Part shown: positions 21,189-31,419 of the stretch, piece by piece
How the letters are laid out: each line of letters starts with the position of its first letter
How positions within the stretch are numbered: position 1 is the stretch's first letter
Source: Haliclona indistincta
Taxonomy: Eukaryota > Porifera > Demospongiae > Haplosclerida > Chalinidae
Assembly: GCA_964017065.1 (NCBI GenBank)
Contig: OZ024787.1
Span: 3,996,503-4,060,502, forward strand
Length of the DNA: 64,000 nucleotides
Direction of reading: 5' to 3'
Notes under the pieces: model-generated
Seen by the model: the letters and a program-made list of their open reading frames with translations, nothing else
What the model was told of the DNA's origin: nothing
Databases searched by the model: none
Position numbers and translations under genes: made by a program

Positions 21189-22125
21189 TAAAATATAGGC
21201 TATAGTAATGTTGTTCCCAGAAATTCAAGGGTTAAACTGTTTTTAGCTTTTTGTATAGTGCACTGTGCTGTGCTCTGTGTGTTGTGAAATCGTGGAAGAA
21301 GTAAGCACAGCTCCAGCTGTTAGACATCATACTTGTGCTGGCTATTAAAACTAAATTTTGACTGAGAAGAATCCCAGTCTCGAGCCATTCCCATGTCACA
21401 CACTGCAAGAGCTGCAGTTATGTGAGACAGCTTACATTTGAGCACTGAAATTTCTTAAATTAGGCCTAAACTGTACTGTATGTTGTGGCATAGATTGGGT
21501 AGAGCGCATTTTCGTAATCTACTTAGCAAAAGCTATCAATTGATACTAAATTTTTTAAATTCTGTCCATGGAATAGCATAAAAATTGACAGCTAAGATTC
21601 ACCATAGAATAAATTTTGTATTGGAGTGAATCACTTTACAACTTGGACAACAAAAATTTCCATGTCACGCATGACTGAATATTAATGCTTCCAGCCTCCT
21701 TTGCCTCCATAATGAACAAAAGTACTTGCCCAAATCATCCGTTATAGAGAGGTTCCGCTGTAGTGCACTCTGAATTAATGTAGTTTTAAAAATAATAATA
21801 AAATAATTATTATTATGTTTGTTGGCACTAAATTTTTGCGCTTTTGAAATAAATTATCAAGCAATAGTATACCCACTCAAACTATGAGTTATTGTGTTAT
21901 TCATTACATGGTCAGCATCAATGAATAGATAACTATAGTAAATAAAAAAATGACAATTAAGCTTGTTCAATTTGTACATGTACAAGACAATGTTGACTTA
22001 TTATACTGAATTGCACATTATACATGTAAATCATTATCATGATGAAATTTGAAATTTGATAAATATTATAATCCATCATCTAATCACATAAAAAAACATT
22101 TAAACATAGAGTTTGCATACAAAGT

Positions 22126-22683
22126 TCATGGGCCATTAATTTCAAATACAGTGCTAGCAATTTCAAAACCAAGGCCTGCAAGTGCGACGCCAATAACAAG
22201 GAATCCACAGACGATAGAAGCAAGAGCATAGTTGCGAGCTTTTCTTGCATGCATCATTCCAAGCCTATGATTTCCAGAATTGTACGCTTCTTTAGCCTAT
22301 TTGTAAAAGAAAGTGTAAAATCACTAGCTGATGTCAGCTGGGAGCTTACCTTTAAGCTGTTGCGTACTGCAAAAAGACTGAGAGGAAAGCAGCACATTAC
22401 GAGAGTGCATATGGATAGTGGTAGGTAATTCATAGGAGTTGTACCAGATGACTGCTGCAGCAGAATGGAATTCAATGAATGATTGCAATTCTTTGCATGC
22501 TTAGCTAACCTTGATGGGTGAAGTGAATTGAACTGGTGCGGGAGGCATCAGGTTCATTCTCACTGGTTGAAACGTTGGATCTTGCTTTGGATATGGTTCC
22601 TTCAGAGGAATGGGTTCCAGTCCTGGATAGGCAGGTGGTTGTTCAGTTTCATTCTGTTGGTCTATTACAACAGCGGTAGACAT
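22126..22683 (-). CDS. Dispanin subtype IV
   Basis: Exons 22510-22683 (58 codons), 22350-22454 (35) and 22126-22296 (56 plus TGA) give 149 residues. The motif is PPAY (16-19) rather than PPPY. Exon 2 begins QSSGTTPMNYLPLSICTLVM. Exon 3 has GNHRLGMMHARKARNYALAS and ends VFEINGP. The acceptor of exon 2 is within a CTGCTGCAGCAG repeat, so alternative use of neighbouring AGs is possible. Confidence 0.86.
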
Positions 22684-22859
22684 ATTGGGAGATGTATCCA
22701 GATAGTCTTGTAGCTTGAAATCGGTTTGAGTCCTGACCAGCTCAGTCTGAATTTGTCAAAAAGCTCTCTGTCTTTTATGCTCTACACTATGTGATGTAAT
22801 GAACTATGAACTTCCATTACAAGGTGTCCCTGTAAGTATGCTTGTGTTTCAAGTTTCCA

Positions 22860-23020
22860 TATGGCCTGTAAGGTGTTCCATTACACTGTCATTACACTGT
22901 GAGGTGTTCCATTACACTGCAAGCTGTTCCATTACTGTAAGGTGTTCCATTACACTGTGAGGTGTTTCATTACACTGTGAGGTGTTCCATTACACTGTAA
23001 GGTGTTCCATTCCAATAAGA
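22860..23020. repeat. Minisatellite, ggtgttccattacactgt unit
   Basis: About seven units of 17-22 bp. Confidence 0.85.
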
Positions 23021-23449
23021 CCTCTTCCATTTCTGCCACATACCAGAAGCACGAAAATGAGAAACGCAGAATGTACGAACAGAGAGTGCGTGAGGTTGAG
23101 AGAGCTTCATTGTTCCTGTGGTTCTGTCTGCTCCGGAGGCATGGTAAGACAAGCTTCAGTTTTGTATAAAGGCTTGCCTCCCTGCTGGCTGAAAAGTGAG
23201 ATGCCACCTATGGTGCTGGTTGCGCTGTGTGATCACCTTCTCTCTAATACGCTCCGCTGTCCAATGCGTACGAGGAGCCCGTTCTGCCTTCCATAGACCT
23301 GACTATGGTATACACGTGGACTATGCCCTATCCTTATCTCATTTCACTAACAAAAGACACATTCTTTATCATAAATTATTTGCTCTATTATATTTTTGCC
23401 TTATCATTCATTCTTCACTTGCTTATTCAAGTTTTATTGAGACGGTCCA

Positions 23450-23545
23450 TTACACATATGATTACACTGTAAGGTGTTCCATTACTATAAGGTGTTCCAT
23501 TACTATAAGGTGTTCCATTACTATAAAATGTTCCATTACACTGTA
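23450..23545. repeat. Second tract of the same minisatellite
   Basis: Units aaggtgttccattactat repeated four times, about 430 bp from the first tract. Confidence 0.85.
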
Positions 23546-23684
23546 ACGGTGGCAGATATCTATTGTGATGAGTGCCCACGGATCAGCAATGATATGTAGG
23601 ATGACCTCGAATTACTACTCAAATTCATGGGGTGTGAAAATGAGTTTCTCTGCTGTTTTACGGTACTGCATTTTAACTATCCCG

Positions 23685-24010
23685 CATGAAGCTAAAAATT
23701 AAGTTTAAAGGCACCTTCCAGGAGAATTTCACGACTATTCATGGGTGTTTTGGCCTCGACACTGTTCGCGTAAATTTGCTAGGCACGCTGCATGGAGAAA
23801 GAAGAAGAGGAATAAGAAAACGAAGCCTTCAAGGGGACGAAACCGCTCTATTTTCCGCACCGTTTCCAGGTTCGTCACTTTAGTAACAATTTTGAGCAAT
23901 CTCCTTACTACTGTAAGATGGGGCAACGCCAGAGAGCATGCAGATCTAAGTGTCTTTGGACTGAACGCTAATACATTGTATGTATGTAGCCGCCATCTTG
24001 TTTTTCCGTT
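23685..24010 (+). repeat. Dispersed repeat, inverted copy of 15375-15690
   Basis: Begins near agtttaaaggcaccttcc and ends near tgtagccgccatcttg. Confidence 0.65.
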
Positions 24011-24162
24011 CACACCTGCAAAGAGAGGCACTAAGGGGGTACGCCTAAACAATGATTTATTTCACATAGTGTACATAAATCATCTCATGATGAAAGTTGT
24101 AACATGATAAATAGTTATTATAATCCAAAATCTAATTAGTTAAAATAACATACATACAAAGT

Positions 24163-24678
24163 TCATGGACCATTAATTACAATGTCAGCAATTTCAAAAC
24201 CAAGGCCTGCAAGTAATCCACAGATAATAACGAAGCCACAGACAATAGAAGCAAGAGCATAGTTGCGAGCTTTTCTTGCATGCACCAATCCAAGGCTACA
24301 ATTTCCAGAATCGTATGCTTCTTTAGCCTATTGTAAAAGAAAAGCATAAAACTCACTTGCTGATGTCAGCTGCAAGCTTACCTTTAAGCTGTTGCGTACT
24401 GCAAATAGACTGAGAGGAAAGCAGCACATTACGAGAGTGCATATGGATAGTGGTAGGTAATTCATAGGGGTTGAGCCAGATGTCTGATTGCGATTCTTTG
24501 CATGCTTAGTGGGTGAAGTGAATTGAACTGGTGCGGGAGGCATCAGGTTCATTCTCACTGGTTGAAACGCTGGATCCTGTTTTGGATATGGTTCCTTCAG
24601 AGGAATGGGTTCCTGTCCTGGATAAGCAGGTGGTTGTTCAGTTTCAGTCTGTGGGTCTATTACAACAGCGGTAGACAT
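24163..24678 (-). CDS. Dispanin subtype IV with intron 1 converted to coding
   Basis: Only two exons: 24382-24678 (99 codons) and 24163-24327 (54 codons plus TGA), 153 residues. Relative to 17986-18545, two small deletions removed the intron 1 donor with the end of exon 1 and the acceptor half of the intron. The remaining intron piece is read in frame as KHAKNRN between TSPT and QTSGSTPMNY. The PPAY motif (16-19), Cys-rich helix and TM2 exon (AKEAYDSGNCSLGLVHARKA) are kept. TM2 is more diverged (GFVIICGLLAG) and the protein ends IVINGP. Confidence 0.85.
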
Positions 24679-24766
24679 ATTGAGAGATGTATCCAGATAC
24701 TCTTGTAGCTTGAAATCGGTTTGAGTCCTGACCGGTTCAGTCTGAATTTGTCAAAAATCTCTCTGT

Positions 24767-24774
24767 CTTTTATA
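24767..24774 (-). promoter_or_regulatory. TATA box of subtype IV gene at 24163-24678
   Basis: TATAAAAG lies about 90 bp before the ATG. Confidence 0.55.
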
Positions 24775-25640
24775 CCTTCTGAAGTTCAGTTAGTGCCAAA
24801 ATGCATGCAATGTGATGTCATGAACCATGAACTTCCTTTAAAAGGTTGTACCCTGTAGTAAGTATGCTTGTACTAGTTACAACACAAATATGGCTTTTGT
24901 AGTGTTCATAACTGTTCAATTTGTTACACATTGTAAAGTTGGGTCAACAAATATGTGACTATAATAATAAGTTGTGGGAATACAACTTTTAATGCATTGA
25001 TGCATAAAACAGAATCATACGTCACACAAACAATACTCAACCATAAATGGCATCATTTGAAAACAGCTTTTCAAAGTACAACCTACATATGTAGTTGAAC
25101 AAAATGCCGGCACTGTATGTCGGCACTGACGTGTGGAGACATTACTCTCAGCAGTCTTCTTTGACTTCATCACTAGTAGTGTTTCATGTCGGTCTGCTTG
25201 GCTGGAAGTTGGATGAAATAATGGGTGTTGTCCAACATTGTGGTAGCTGATGTATTAAACAGACACTATGATAGAATCAACTACACAAGAACAGTACAGC
25301 GGTCAAGTTTGATCATGAGACATACAAATGCTTCACTGAGGTGAGTATGGTTGACATAGACAGCCATATAAATTATACTCACAACTTTTCATAGTTGAAT
25401 CAGATCATCATACTATGTACATGTATGCCTTACACAGTGCATAAACAGTAACGGATTTTGCAGATTTCTTGTACCACACACGACATGCTAACTAATGAAA
25501 TTGTTAATTATAACTATCCGGAATGGTCAATGACTAGTTCAGCTCTTCACATTGTGGTGCAAGAGATAAACTCTGCAAATTCAGGTACAGCTGATTGCAG
25601 CAAATGTGACTCTCAGTTAGACTACAAGGACTATTAATTT

Positions 25641-25704
25641 GTGGTCAACACCACACCTCTCCCTATACTATAGCATGTACAGGGAGAGATGTGGTGTTGA
25701 CCAC
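25641..25704. repeat. 24-bp-arm hairpin
   Basis: gtggtcaacaccacacctct at the left and agatgtggtgttgaccac at the right pair with one mismatch. A smaller relative is at 28826-28857, with the same downstream sequence gagtctgtttgagagtcaag. Confidence 0.7.
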
Positions 25705-25898
25705 AAAATATGAGTCTGTTTGAGAGTCAAGTTTGCTATACCTTACACTTTTGTTTCATAACCACAATTTTTGCATAAGTATAGCTTCCATGCTTCTGAA
25801 GAGCTTGCATGTCAAGGACTACTACAAAATTTAAAGTGTTTGGGAAATGTGAAATTAAAATTAATAATTATTCGTTTCAGCTTGTGACAGCTTATGTA

Positions 25899-26170
25899 CA
25901 GCCACTGATGTAGGGATCTATGGTCTGTTAGCAAGTCAATCGTGTTACCATTCCATGCTTTTTCCGGTCCTTGTTAGTTTACATTGTTGACCAGTGGTAG
26001 ATTTCACAACCCTACATCCTTTTGATTTCGATAGAAATCTTTTTAATTTTCTTGTTTTGTGCCCTTTTTTCTTTTTCAGTGAAGTGCAGCTCAGTATTAT
26101 GCACGTACTGAGCCGTCTTTGTTTCCACCATTGGTTTAGTTTTCCTGTTGCTGATGGCTTTTCTTTATTA
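25899..26170 (+). repeat. Third copy of the foldback arm
   Basis: Matches 16395-16544, and the reverse complement of 16015-16292, at about 85-90 percent by eye. Confidence 0.7.
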
Positions 26171-26245
26171 TTAACAATAATAAAACTTGCACTATCTAAA
26201 AGTAATCAGGTGATCAGGTGACACAGCAAGGTCTCGAGCTAGAAG

Positions 26246-27520
26246 ATGCCTGGTGGTGGCGGTGCTGGAGGAGGAGGAGGAGGCGGCGGTGGGGGCTTTG
26301 GTGGAGGTGGCTACTACGGTGGAGGCGGAGGTGGAGGAAGCGGCTTCTGGGTATCTCTCGTAGCTTGTGTTATTACCTTGGTAATCGTTCTGGCGATCGC
26401 CATCCCTGTGGGCATCACAAACCAGGGCGTACCAGTCTTTTTTTCACCTGGCGACACACGGTTGATAAACTATGGGGCTTCGTTTTTCTGCGCCGGTGTC
26501 ACACTCGTGGACAGATCGAACAGAACAGATTCTACTGTCTACCTCATTGAAGACACTCCTCCTCTCACTGACCAGAACAACTTCACCTTCAACTCTTCCA
26601 TTAATCTGGCTGACAACATCTACAACTTTTGGAACTATTATCTATACCCAAACTCTAACTTCTCGACAGCAATTTGCACTCGCCCGAATTCAGCTAGCGG
26701 TACTTTTTATCTGATCAGAGGAAGAGGCACCTTTCAATCCTGGATCGATGACCCATCCACTGACGAAGCTCTTGCCTTCTTCTCTATAACAATCTTTCCG
26801 TGCTCTGCATCAAACTATCGCCGATTTTCGTTTCAAGTGGAACATGAAGACGAGTATTATTTTGTCTTCTACAATAATCGTGGTGGTAGCAGTAGTCTAC
26901 CATTCCTTCGATTGGATATCACGATATCTGTCGAGCGATTCCAGTATTCCACTGACGACTTGGACACTGTTGCTAACTGTTCTGCCCCCATGATTGGAGA
27001 ATGCTCGCTGATTGTTCCGTATGGCTCAAACTACAGAGCTTTGATAGTCACCGATATACCCGAAGACCCGGATTGGGAAGAAAACGTAGAGATTAGCATT
27101 CACTGTTCAAACAGAGCATGGGCGTTTGCAGTCGTAGTCCTTGTGCCTATGCTTGCTGTAGTTCTTTGTGTAGCTGCTGGTGTAGTGGCTTTTGTGTGCT
27201 GGTTAAAATGGGACTCGTTGAAGAGCTGTTTTTCCGGCCAAATTCAATCATCCTCTTGGAGTCCTTCGCGGCCTCATACTTTCGAACTAAATCGACCAGA
27301 ACAGTCAACATCATCTGCTTACCCAACTCAACCTAGAGGAGGGTTCCCTGAGCCACAAGATGAGCCTGCTGCTACAGATCCTCTTGACGGGAAACAAGAT
27401 CTGACCGCAATTCCGCCTCCAACCTATGGTGCTTCGCTAGCCTATCCTCCTATTGTCAACCCACCCAAGGTTGATGATGAATTACCTCCACCATACATTG
27501 GATTTGCACCAAACCCCTGA
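26246..27520 (+). CDS. APD-like two-TM protein with Gly-rich N-terminus and PPxY tail
   Basis: 424 residues, one exon. Residues 1-33 are Gly-rich; TM1 is about 36-57, the ectodomain about 58-290 and TM2 about 291-320; the tail holds PPTY (391-394) and PPPY (414-417). Ectodomain landmarks: FFSPGDTR, SFFCAG, FWNYYLYPNS, FYLIRGRGTFQSWIDDPS, EDEYYFVFYNN, ANCS-GECSLIVPYGS and DPDWEEN. The order and spacing resemble the N and middle domains of plant APD1-4 ligases (from memory; a profile search is needed). Sequons include N92, N112, N116, N138 and N244, fitting a luminal or extracellular loop. There is no RING. Start chosen at the ATG of MPGGGG, shared with the paralogues. Confidence 0.85.
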   Translation: MPGGGGAGGGGGGGGGGFGGGGYYGGGGGGGSGFWVSLVACVITLVIVLAIAIPVGITNQGVPVFFSPGDTRLINYGASFFCAGVTLVDRSNRTDSTVYLIEDTPPLTDQNNFTFNSSINLADNIYNFWNYYLYPNSNFSTAICTRPNSASGTFYLIRGRGTFQSWIDDPSTDEALAFFSITIFPCSASNYRRFSFQVEHEDEYYFVFYNNRGGSSSLPFLRLDITISVERFQYSTDDLDTVANCSAPMIGECSLIVPYGSNYRALIVTDIPEDPDWEENVEISIHCSNRAWAFAVVVLVPMLAVVLCVAAGVVAFVCWLKWDSLKSCFSGQIQSSSWSPSRPHTFELNRPEQSTSSAYPTQPRGGFPEPQDEPAATDPLDGKQDLTAIPPPTYGASLAYPPIVNPPKVDDELPPPYIGFAPNP

Positions 27521-27843
27521 TTGACAAATGAACTGTGTGTGTGTGTTGTACTCCGTGATACATGTTTTTGGTTTTTATTTTTTATTGGTTTCCATTGCAA
27601 AGTGATTCCAATTAATCGTCTGTAGTTTGAGCGAGGCCTAATCATTGCTGTGTTACTTGCTCTATGCATCGTTAAAATAATTACAAGTGGTTTTTGTATA
27701 GCTTTGATCTGAATTTTGATTTTAAAGTAAGATTGCACTACAATTTGTGATTATAATAACACACAACTTTATCTATACAAAATCAGTTGTAATTAAACTT
27801 GACATCATGCTCCCTAGCTGCAATACATATGCATGTCTGTCTT

Positions 27844-28293
27844 TTAAGAAGGATCAACACTTTCAAAATCATCTTCAGTGGTAGCAGAAGGTTCTGCTGG
27901 AGGCAACTCTGGGATCTTGGTTTCGTCAACAGGCTCATTGCTGGTAGTATCACTGTATTTAAACCATCCCCTTTTCACTAGTCTGCAGAACATGAGAGCA
28001 ATACAAGTAGCAACCGCTGCCATAGGTACCAGGATTACTGTAGCAAAAGCCCATGCTCTGTCTACACAGTGCCAATCTACAGCAACGTTTTCTTCCCAGT
28101 CAGGAATTTCGGGTATATCGGTGACAATCAGAGCTCGATAGTTTGAGTTGTATGGGACAGTTATCGTGCACTCTCCAGTTGTAGCGACAGAGCAGTTTGC
28201 AACCGAGTCAAGATCATCAATTGAGTACTTAAATTGATGAAATGACATTGTAAGATTTAATCGAAGAAAAGGTAGATTTGGGTACTAAAGTCT
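27844..28293 (-). pseudogene. APD-like fragment, 3' half only
   Basis: The last 134 codons (from MSFHQFKYSIDD to DFESVDPS, stop at 27844) match the C-terminal part of 29397-30554, including DWEENVAVDW, TM2 and the tail without PPxY. Homology ends near 28293; the N-terminus, TM1 and first half of the ectodomain are absent. A 3-bp difference (gta) lies at the breakpoint edge. Its 3' flank is an inverted copy of the flank of 29397-30554, so it arose by an inverted partial duplication. Confidence 0.8.
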
Positions 28294-29396
28294 GCAATTT
28301 TGCACATATCACATCTTATTCCTCGAGGTCAAATTACCCTAAAACAGTTGAGTTATCCTCTCCTAAATTAAATGCATACAAATCTTAGTCAGGGCCTAGA
28401 CTACTAACAACTCAGACAAATCAAGATACGAAAACTACCAATCAGTGATACAAAACTAACAGACACACCACTAAAGACCAAGATACAATAACACAAAACT
28501 ACACAACTAACCAAAGACAGTTAACAGTTACTTAGTACACGCATACAGGACTTTGTCACAATTACAATAATCATCAAAGAAATACTTTTTACTTTACCTT
28601 TTGAATGTTTAAAAGTTCTAGGAGGCTTATTGTAGACTATGTCAAAATACTCAACTCATGAATTATTAATTATGTTGGTTTAAAAACATATAATTTTTGA
28701 TACTTCCCCTCACAGGATTCCTTAGGGCTTTTAGTATGTTATAGAGGACATTTTTCTGTGTAGGAAACAGTTGAAAATGTTTGTGTTGCAATTAGTCAGA
28801 GGTCAAACTCTAATTTGCCTGTACTACACACCTCTCCCTGTACAAGGAGAGGTGTGGTGATGATCACAAAATTATGAGTCTGTTTGAGAGTCAAGTTTGC
28901 TATACCTTACACTTTTATTGATTGTTTCATAACCACAATTTTTGCATAAGTAGCTTCCATTCTTCTGCAGAGCTTGCATATCAAGGACCACTACAAAATT
29001 TAAAGTCTTTGGGAATGTGAAATTAAATATGTGTATCTTATTGCAGATAAATATTATGTATTATTGAAGTTTACTATAACTTAATACGTAAAAATACGTA
29101 TAGTTACACACACATGTATTCCTGATAATCATAACGAAAGTAACTGTACTACGGAAGCTTATCATAGTGACTATACAAGCAAGGTCATTACATACATGTA
29201 ACTCAACTCTGAACCCCAACATACAGTATAGTGTAAACTGACTCATCATGTGGCCACTTTTATATCAGCATTATCAGCACGTGCACAAACAGGGTACAAA
29301 AGAGTCGACTATACTGCTGGTTTGCATTTCGAAGGTAAGTAATTTTATTTCTGTTTGACTTGATTCTATATAGTTTAACGCAGCCATTATACTATC
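28294..29396. other. Intergenic, with hairpin and promoter
   Basis: A small hairpin at 28826-28857 and the conserved leader at 29258-29334; otherwise no feature seen. Confidence 0.45.
29258..29334 (+). promoter_or_regulatory. Conserved promoter and 5' UTR exon
   Basis: A TATA-like ttttatatcag is followed by a block (tatcagcacgtgcacaaac onward) shared almost base for base with 31262-31345. It ends at a GAAG|GTAAGT donor; a short 5' UTR intron (about 29335-29383) precedes the ATG at 29397. Confidence 0.6.
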
Positions 29397-30554
29397 ATGC
29401 CTTCTGGTGGAGGATTAGCTGGTGGAGGAGGAGGTAATTGGAGTTTCAGACGTAGCTACAGCTATGGATACACAAAGCGATACAGAAGTGAGGCTCACTA
29501 CACTAGTGAAAACTGTGAATGCTGTGACTGTTGTCACAGCAGGTGCTTCAAATGCACATGCTTACTCCTACCAGCAGTGATAATTTTCTCAATTTTAAGC
29601 ATCATCATAATATCAGTTAGCCTTAGAGCTATTCCAAATGGTAGAATATCGCCAATCTTCTCTCCTGGTGACACAAGGATTGTGTCTTATGGATCCTCAT
29701 TTTTCTGTGCTGGCATAACTCTCACAGATCAGTCAACCAGTGTAGGATCCTCTCTCTACCTCATAACAGATACTCCTTCACTCACTGACGAGAACAACTT
29801 CACCATTGTCGAAAACGAACTGGCAATAACTGACAACAACTACCGATACTGGAGCTACTATCTGTACCCAAACTCCGAATTCACCTTGGAGCTATGTACT
29901 CTACCAGATTCAGCTGGTGGTGTCTTTTACCTTATCAAAGGAAAGACCAGATTTGATGAGTGGGTTGAAGAACCAACGACAGATATCGCTGTTGGTTTCT
30001 TTTCGATAAGATCCTTGCCATGCTCTGAACCTAAGCATCGATTCACTTTTCGAGCAAAGTACGAAGATGACTATTATCTTGTCTACTTCAACAACAGACT
30101 TTACCCAAATCTACCTTTTCTTCGATTAAATCTTACAATGTCATTTCATCGATTTGAGTACTCAATTGATGATATTGACTCAGTTGCAAACTGCTCTGTC
30201 GCTACAACTGGAGAGTGCACGATAGCTGTTCCATACAACTCAAACTATCGAGCTCTGATTGTCACCGATATACCCGAAAATCCTGACTGGGAAGAAAACG
30301 TTGCTGTGGATTGGCGCTGTGTAGACAGAGCATGGGCTTTTGCTACTGTTATCTTGGTGCCTATGGCAGCAGTTGCTACTTGTATTGGAACAATGTTTGC
30401 TCTCATGTTCTGCAGACTAGTGAAAAGGGGATGGTTTAAATACCATGATACTACCAGCAATGAGCCTGTTGACGAAACCAAGGCCCCAGGGTTGCCTCCC
30501 GCAGAACCTTCTGCTACCACTGAAGAAGATGATTTTAAAAGTGTTGATCCTTAA
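29397..30554 (+). CDS. APD-like protein with juxtamembrane Cys cluster, no PPxY
   Basis: 385 residues. Short Gly tract (4-13), then a basic Tyr/Arg stretch and a Cys cluster (C40 to C55, ECCDCCHSRCFKCTC) just before TM1 (56-75), suggesting palmitoylation (inference). The ectodomain keeps the family landmarks (FSPGDTRIVSYGSSFFCAG, YWSYYLYPNS, DWEENVAVDW). TM2 is about 312-339. The 46-residue tail is acidic and Pro-rich (GLPPAEPSATTEEDDF) without PPxY, so this subfamily cannot use the proposed WW interaction. Confidence 0.85.
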   Translation: MPSGGGLAGGGGGNWSFRRSYSYGYTKRYRSEAHYTSENCECCDCCHSRCFKCTCLLLPAVIIFSILSIIIISVSLRAIPNGRISPIFSPGDTRIVSYGSSFFCAGITLTDQSTSVGSSLYLITDTPSLTDENNFTIVENELAITDNNYRYWSYYLYPNSEFTLELCTLPDSAGGVFYLIKGKTRFDEWVEEPTTDIAVGFFSIRSLPCSEPKHRFTFRAKYEDDYYLVYFNNRLYPNLPFLRLNLTMSFHRFEYSIDDIDSVANCSVATTGECTIAVPYNSNYRALIVTDIPENPDWEENVAVDWRCVDRAWAFATVILVPMAAVATCIGTMFALMFCRLVKRGWFKYHDTTSNEPVDETKAPGLPPAEPSATTEEDDFKSVDP

Positions 30555-30714
30555 AAGACAGACAAATACACTGACATGTACCCTGGCTAGGGAGCATAAT
30601 GTAAATTTGATTTTGTATTGATAAAGTAGTGTGTTATTATAATCACAAATTGTAGTGCTTTAAAATCAAAATTCAGATCAAAAGCAGTATAAAGCACCTA
30701 CGTTAGGTGCAATG

Positions 30715-30905
30715 TCTCGATGCAGATGCATATAGCAGCTGCATGCAGCGGCAGAACTATATGGTACGTAGCTTGCAAACAGCAGAACAATAGAAACATG
30801 GAAGCAGCATAACTATGGAAGCATGAAAGCAGCAGGACCATAGAGCTATGCAAACACCAAGCATCATGCAAGCAGTAAATCCATAGAAGTATGCAACAGC
30901 AGAAC
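30715..30905. repeat. Degenerate GCAGCAGAAC-type minisatellite
   Basis: Units such as atggaagcatgaaagcagca resemble the tract at 17240-17515. Confidence 0.7.
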
Positions 30906-31261
30906 CATACTCCAGTTATCAAACTTGGTCTTACTATTTACTTGTATAGGAGAGACAGTATGATCAACTATAATAGCAGTCATGACATAAAAATGATGAG
31001 TATAGTTGACATAGACAGCCATAAAAATGGTACATGGCAAGGACCACTACAAGAATTAAATGTGAAAGTAGCCGCAAAAGCCCAACTTCTTGGAAAAAGT
31101 GAAATTAACAAAACTACGCATTTTGTCGAAGTTTACATAAGTTCCTAATAATTGAGAATTAAAGTGACTGGAAGCTTATCATAGTGACTATACAAGCAAG
31201 GTCAATACATAACTCAACTCTGAACCACTACATACAGTATAGTGTAAACTGACTCATTTTG

Positions 31262-31345
31262 AGGTCACTTTATATCAGCATTATCAGCACGTGCACAAAC
31301 AGGGTACAAAAAGAGTCGACTGTACTGCTGGCTTGCATATCAAAG
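31262..31345 (+). promoter_or_regulatory. Conserved promoter and 5' UTR exon
   Basis: Paralogous to 29258-29334, with donor CAAAG|GTAAGT and a 5' UTR intron (about 31346-31407) before the ATG at 31420. Confidence 0.6.
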
Positions 31346-31419
31346 GTAAGTAATTTTATTTCTTCCTATGCATGGTTACTTGATATGATTCTACTCACTG
31401 CATGTAGTGCTATACCATC

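Larger units (their letters stand above)
20733..22125. other. Spacer with CAGA tract and MITE remnant
   Basis: CAGA tract at 21142-21188 and a MITE-end remnant near 21740-21765 (gttatagagaggttccgctg). No gene seen. Confidence 0.45.
22684..24162. other. Spacer with minisatellites and a dispersed repeat
   Basis: Contains minisatellites (22860-23020, 23450-23545) and the inverted dispersed repeat (23685-24010). Frames here are not called as genes. Confidence 0.5.
24679..26245. other. Divergent intergenic region between the two arrays
   Basis: Holds the upstream region of the last dispanin (minus) and the first APD-like gene (plus). Contains a hairpin (25641-25704) and the third arm copy of the foldback repeat (25899-26170), which ends about 75 bp before the ATG at 26246. 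No further gene seen. Confidence 0.5.
30555..31419. other. Intergenic with minisatellite and promoter
   Basis: Minisatellite 30715-30905; conserved leader 31262-31345. A short plus-strand frame at 30891-31148 has no family signal and is not called. Confidence 0.45.

Noticed and set aside
23196..24107. Plus and minus frames of 105-120 codons
   Set aside because: Fall in minisatellite or dispersed repeat; the copy at 15375-15690 has diverged without keeping a frame.
26218..26550. 110-codon frame overlapping the first APD-like gene
   Set aside because: Alternative-frame shadow of the Gly-rich coding region.
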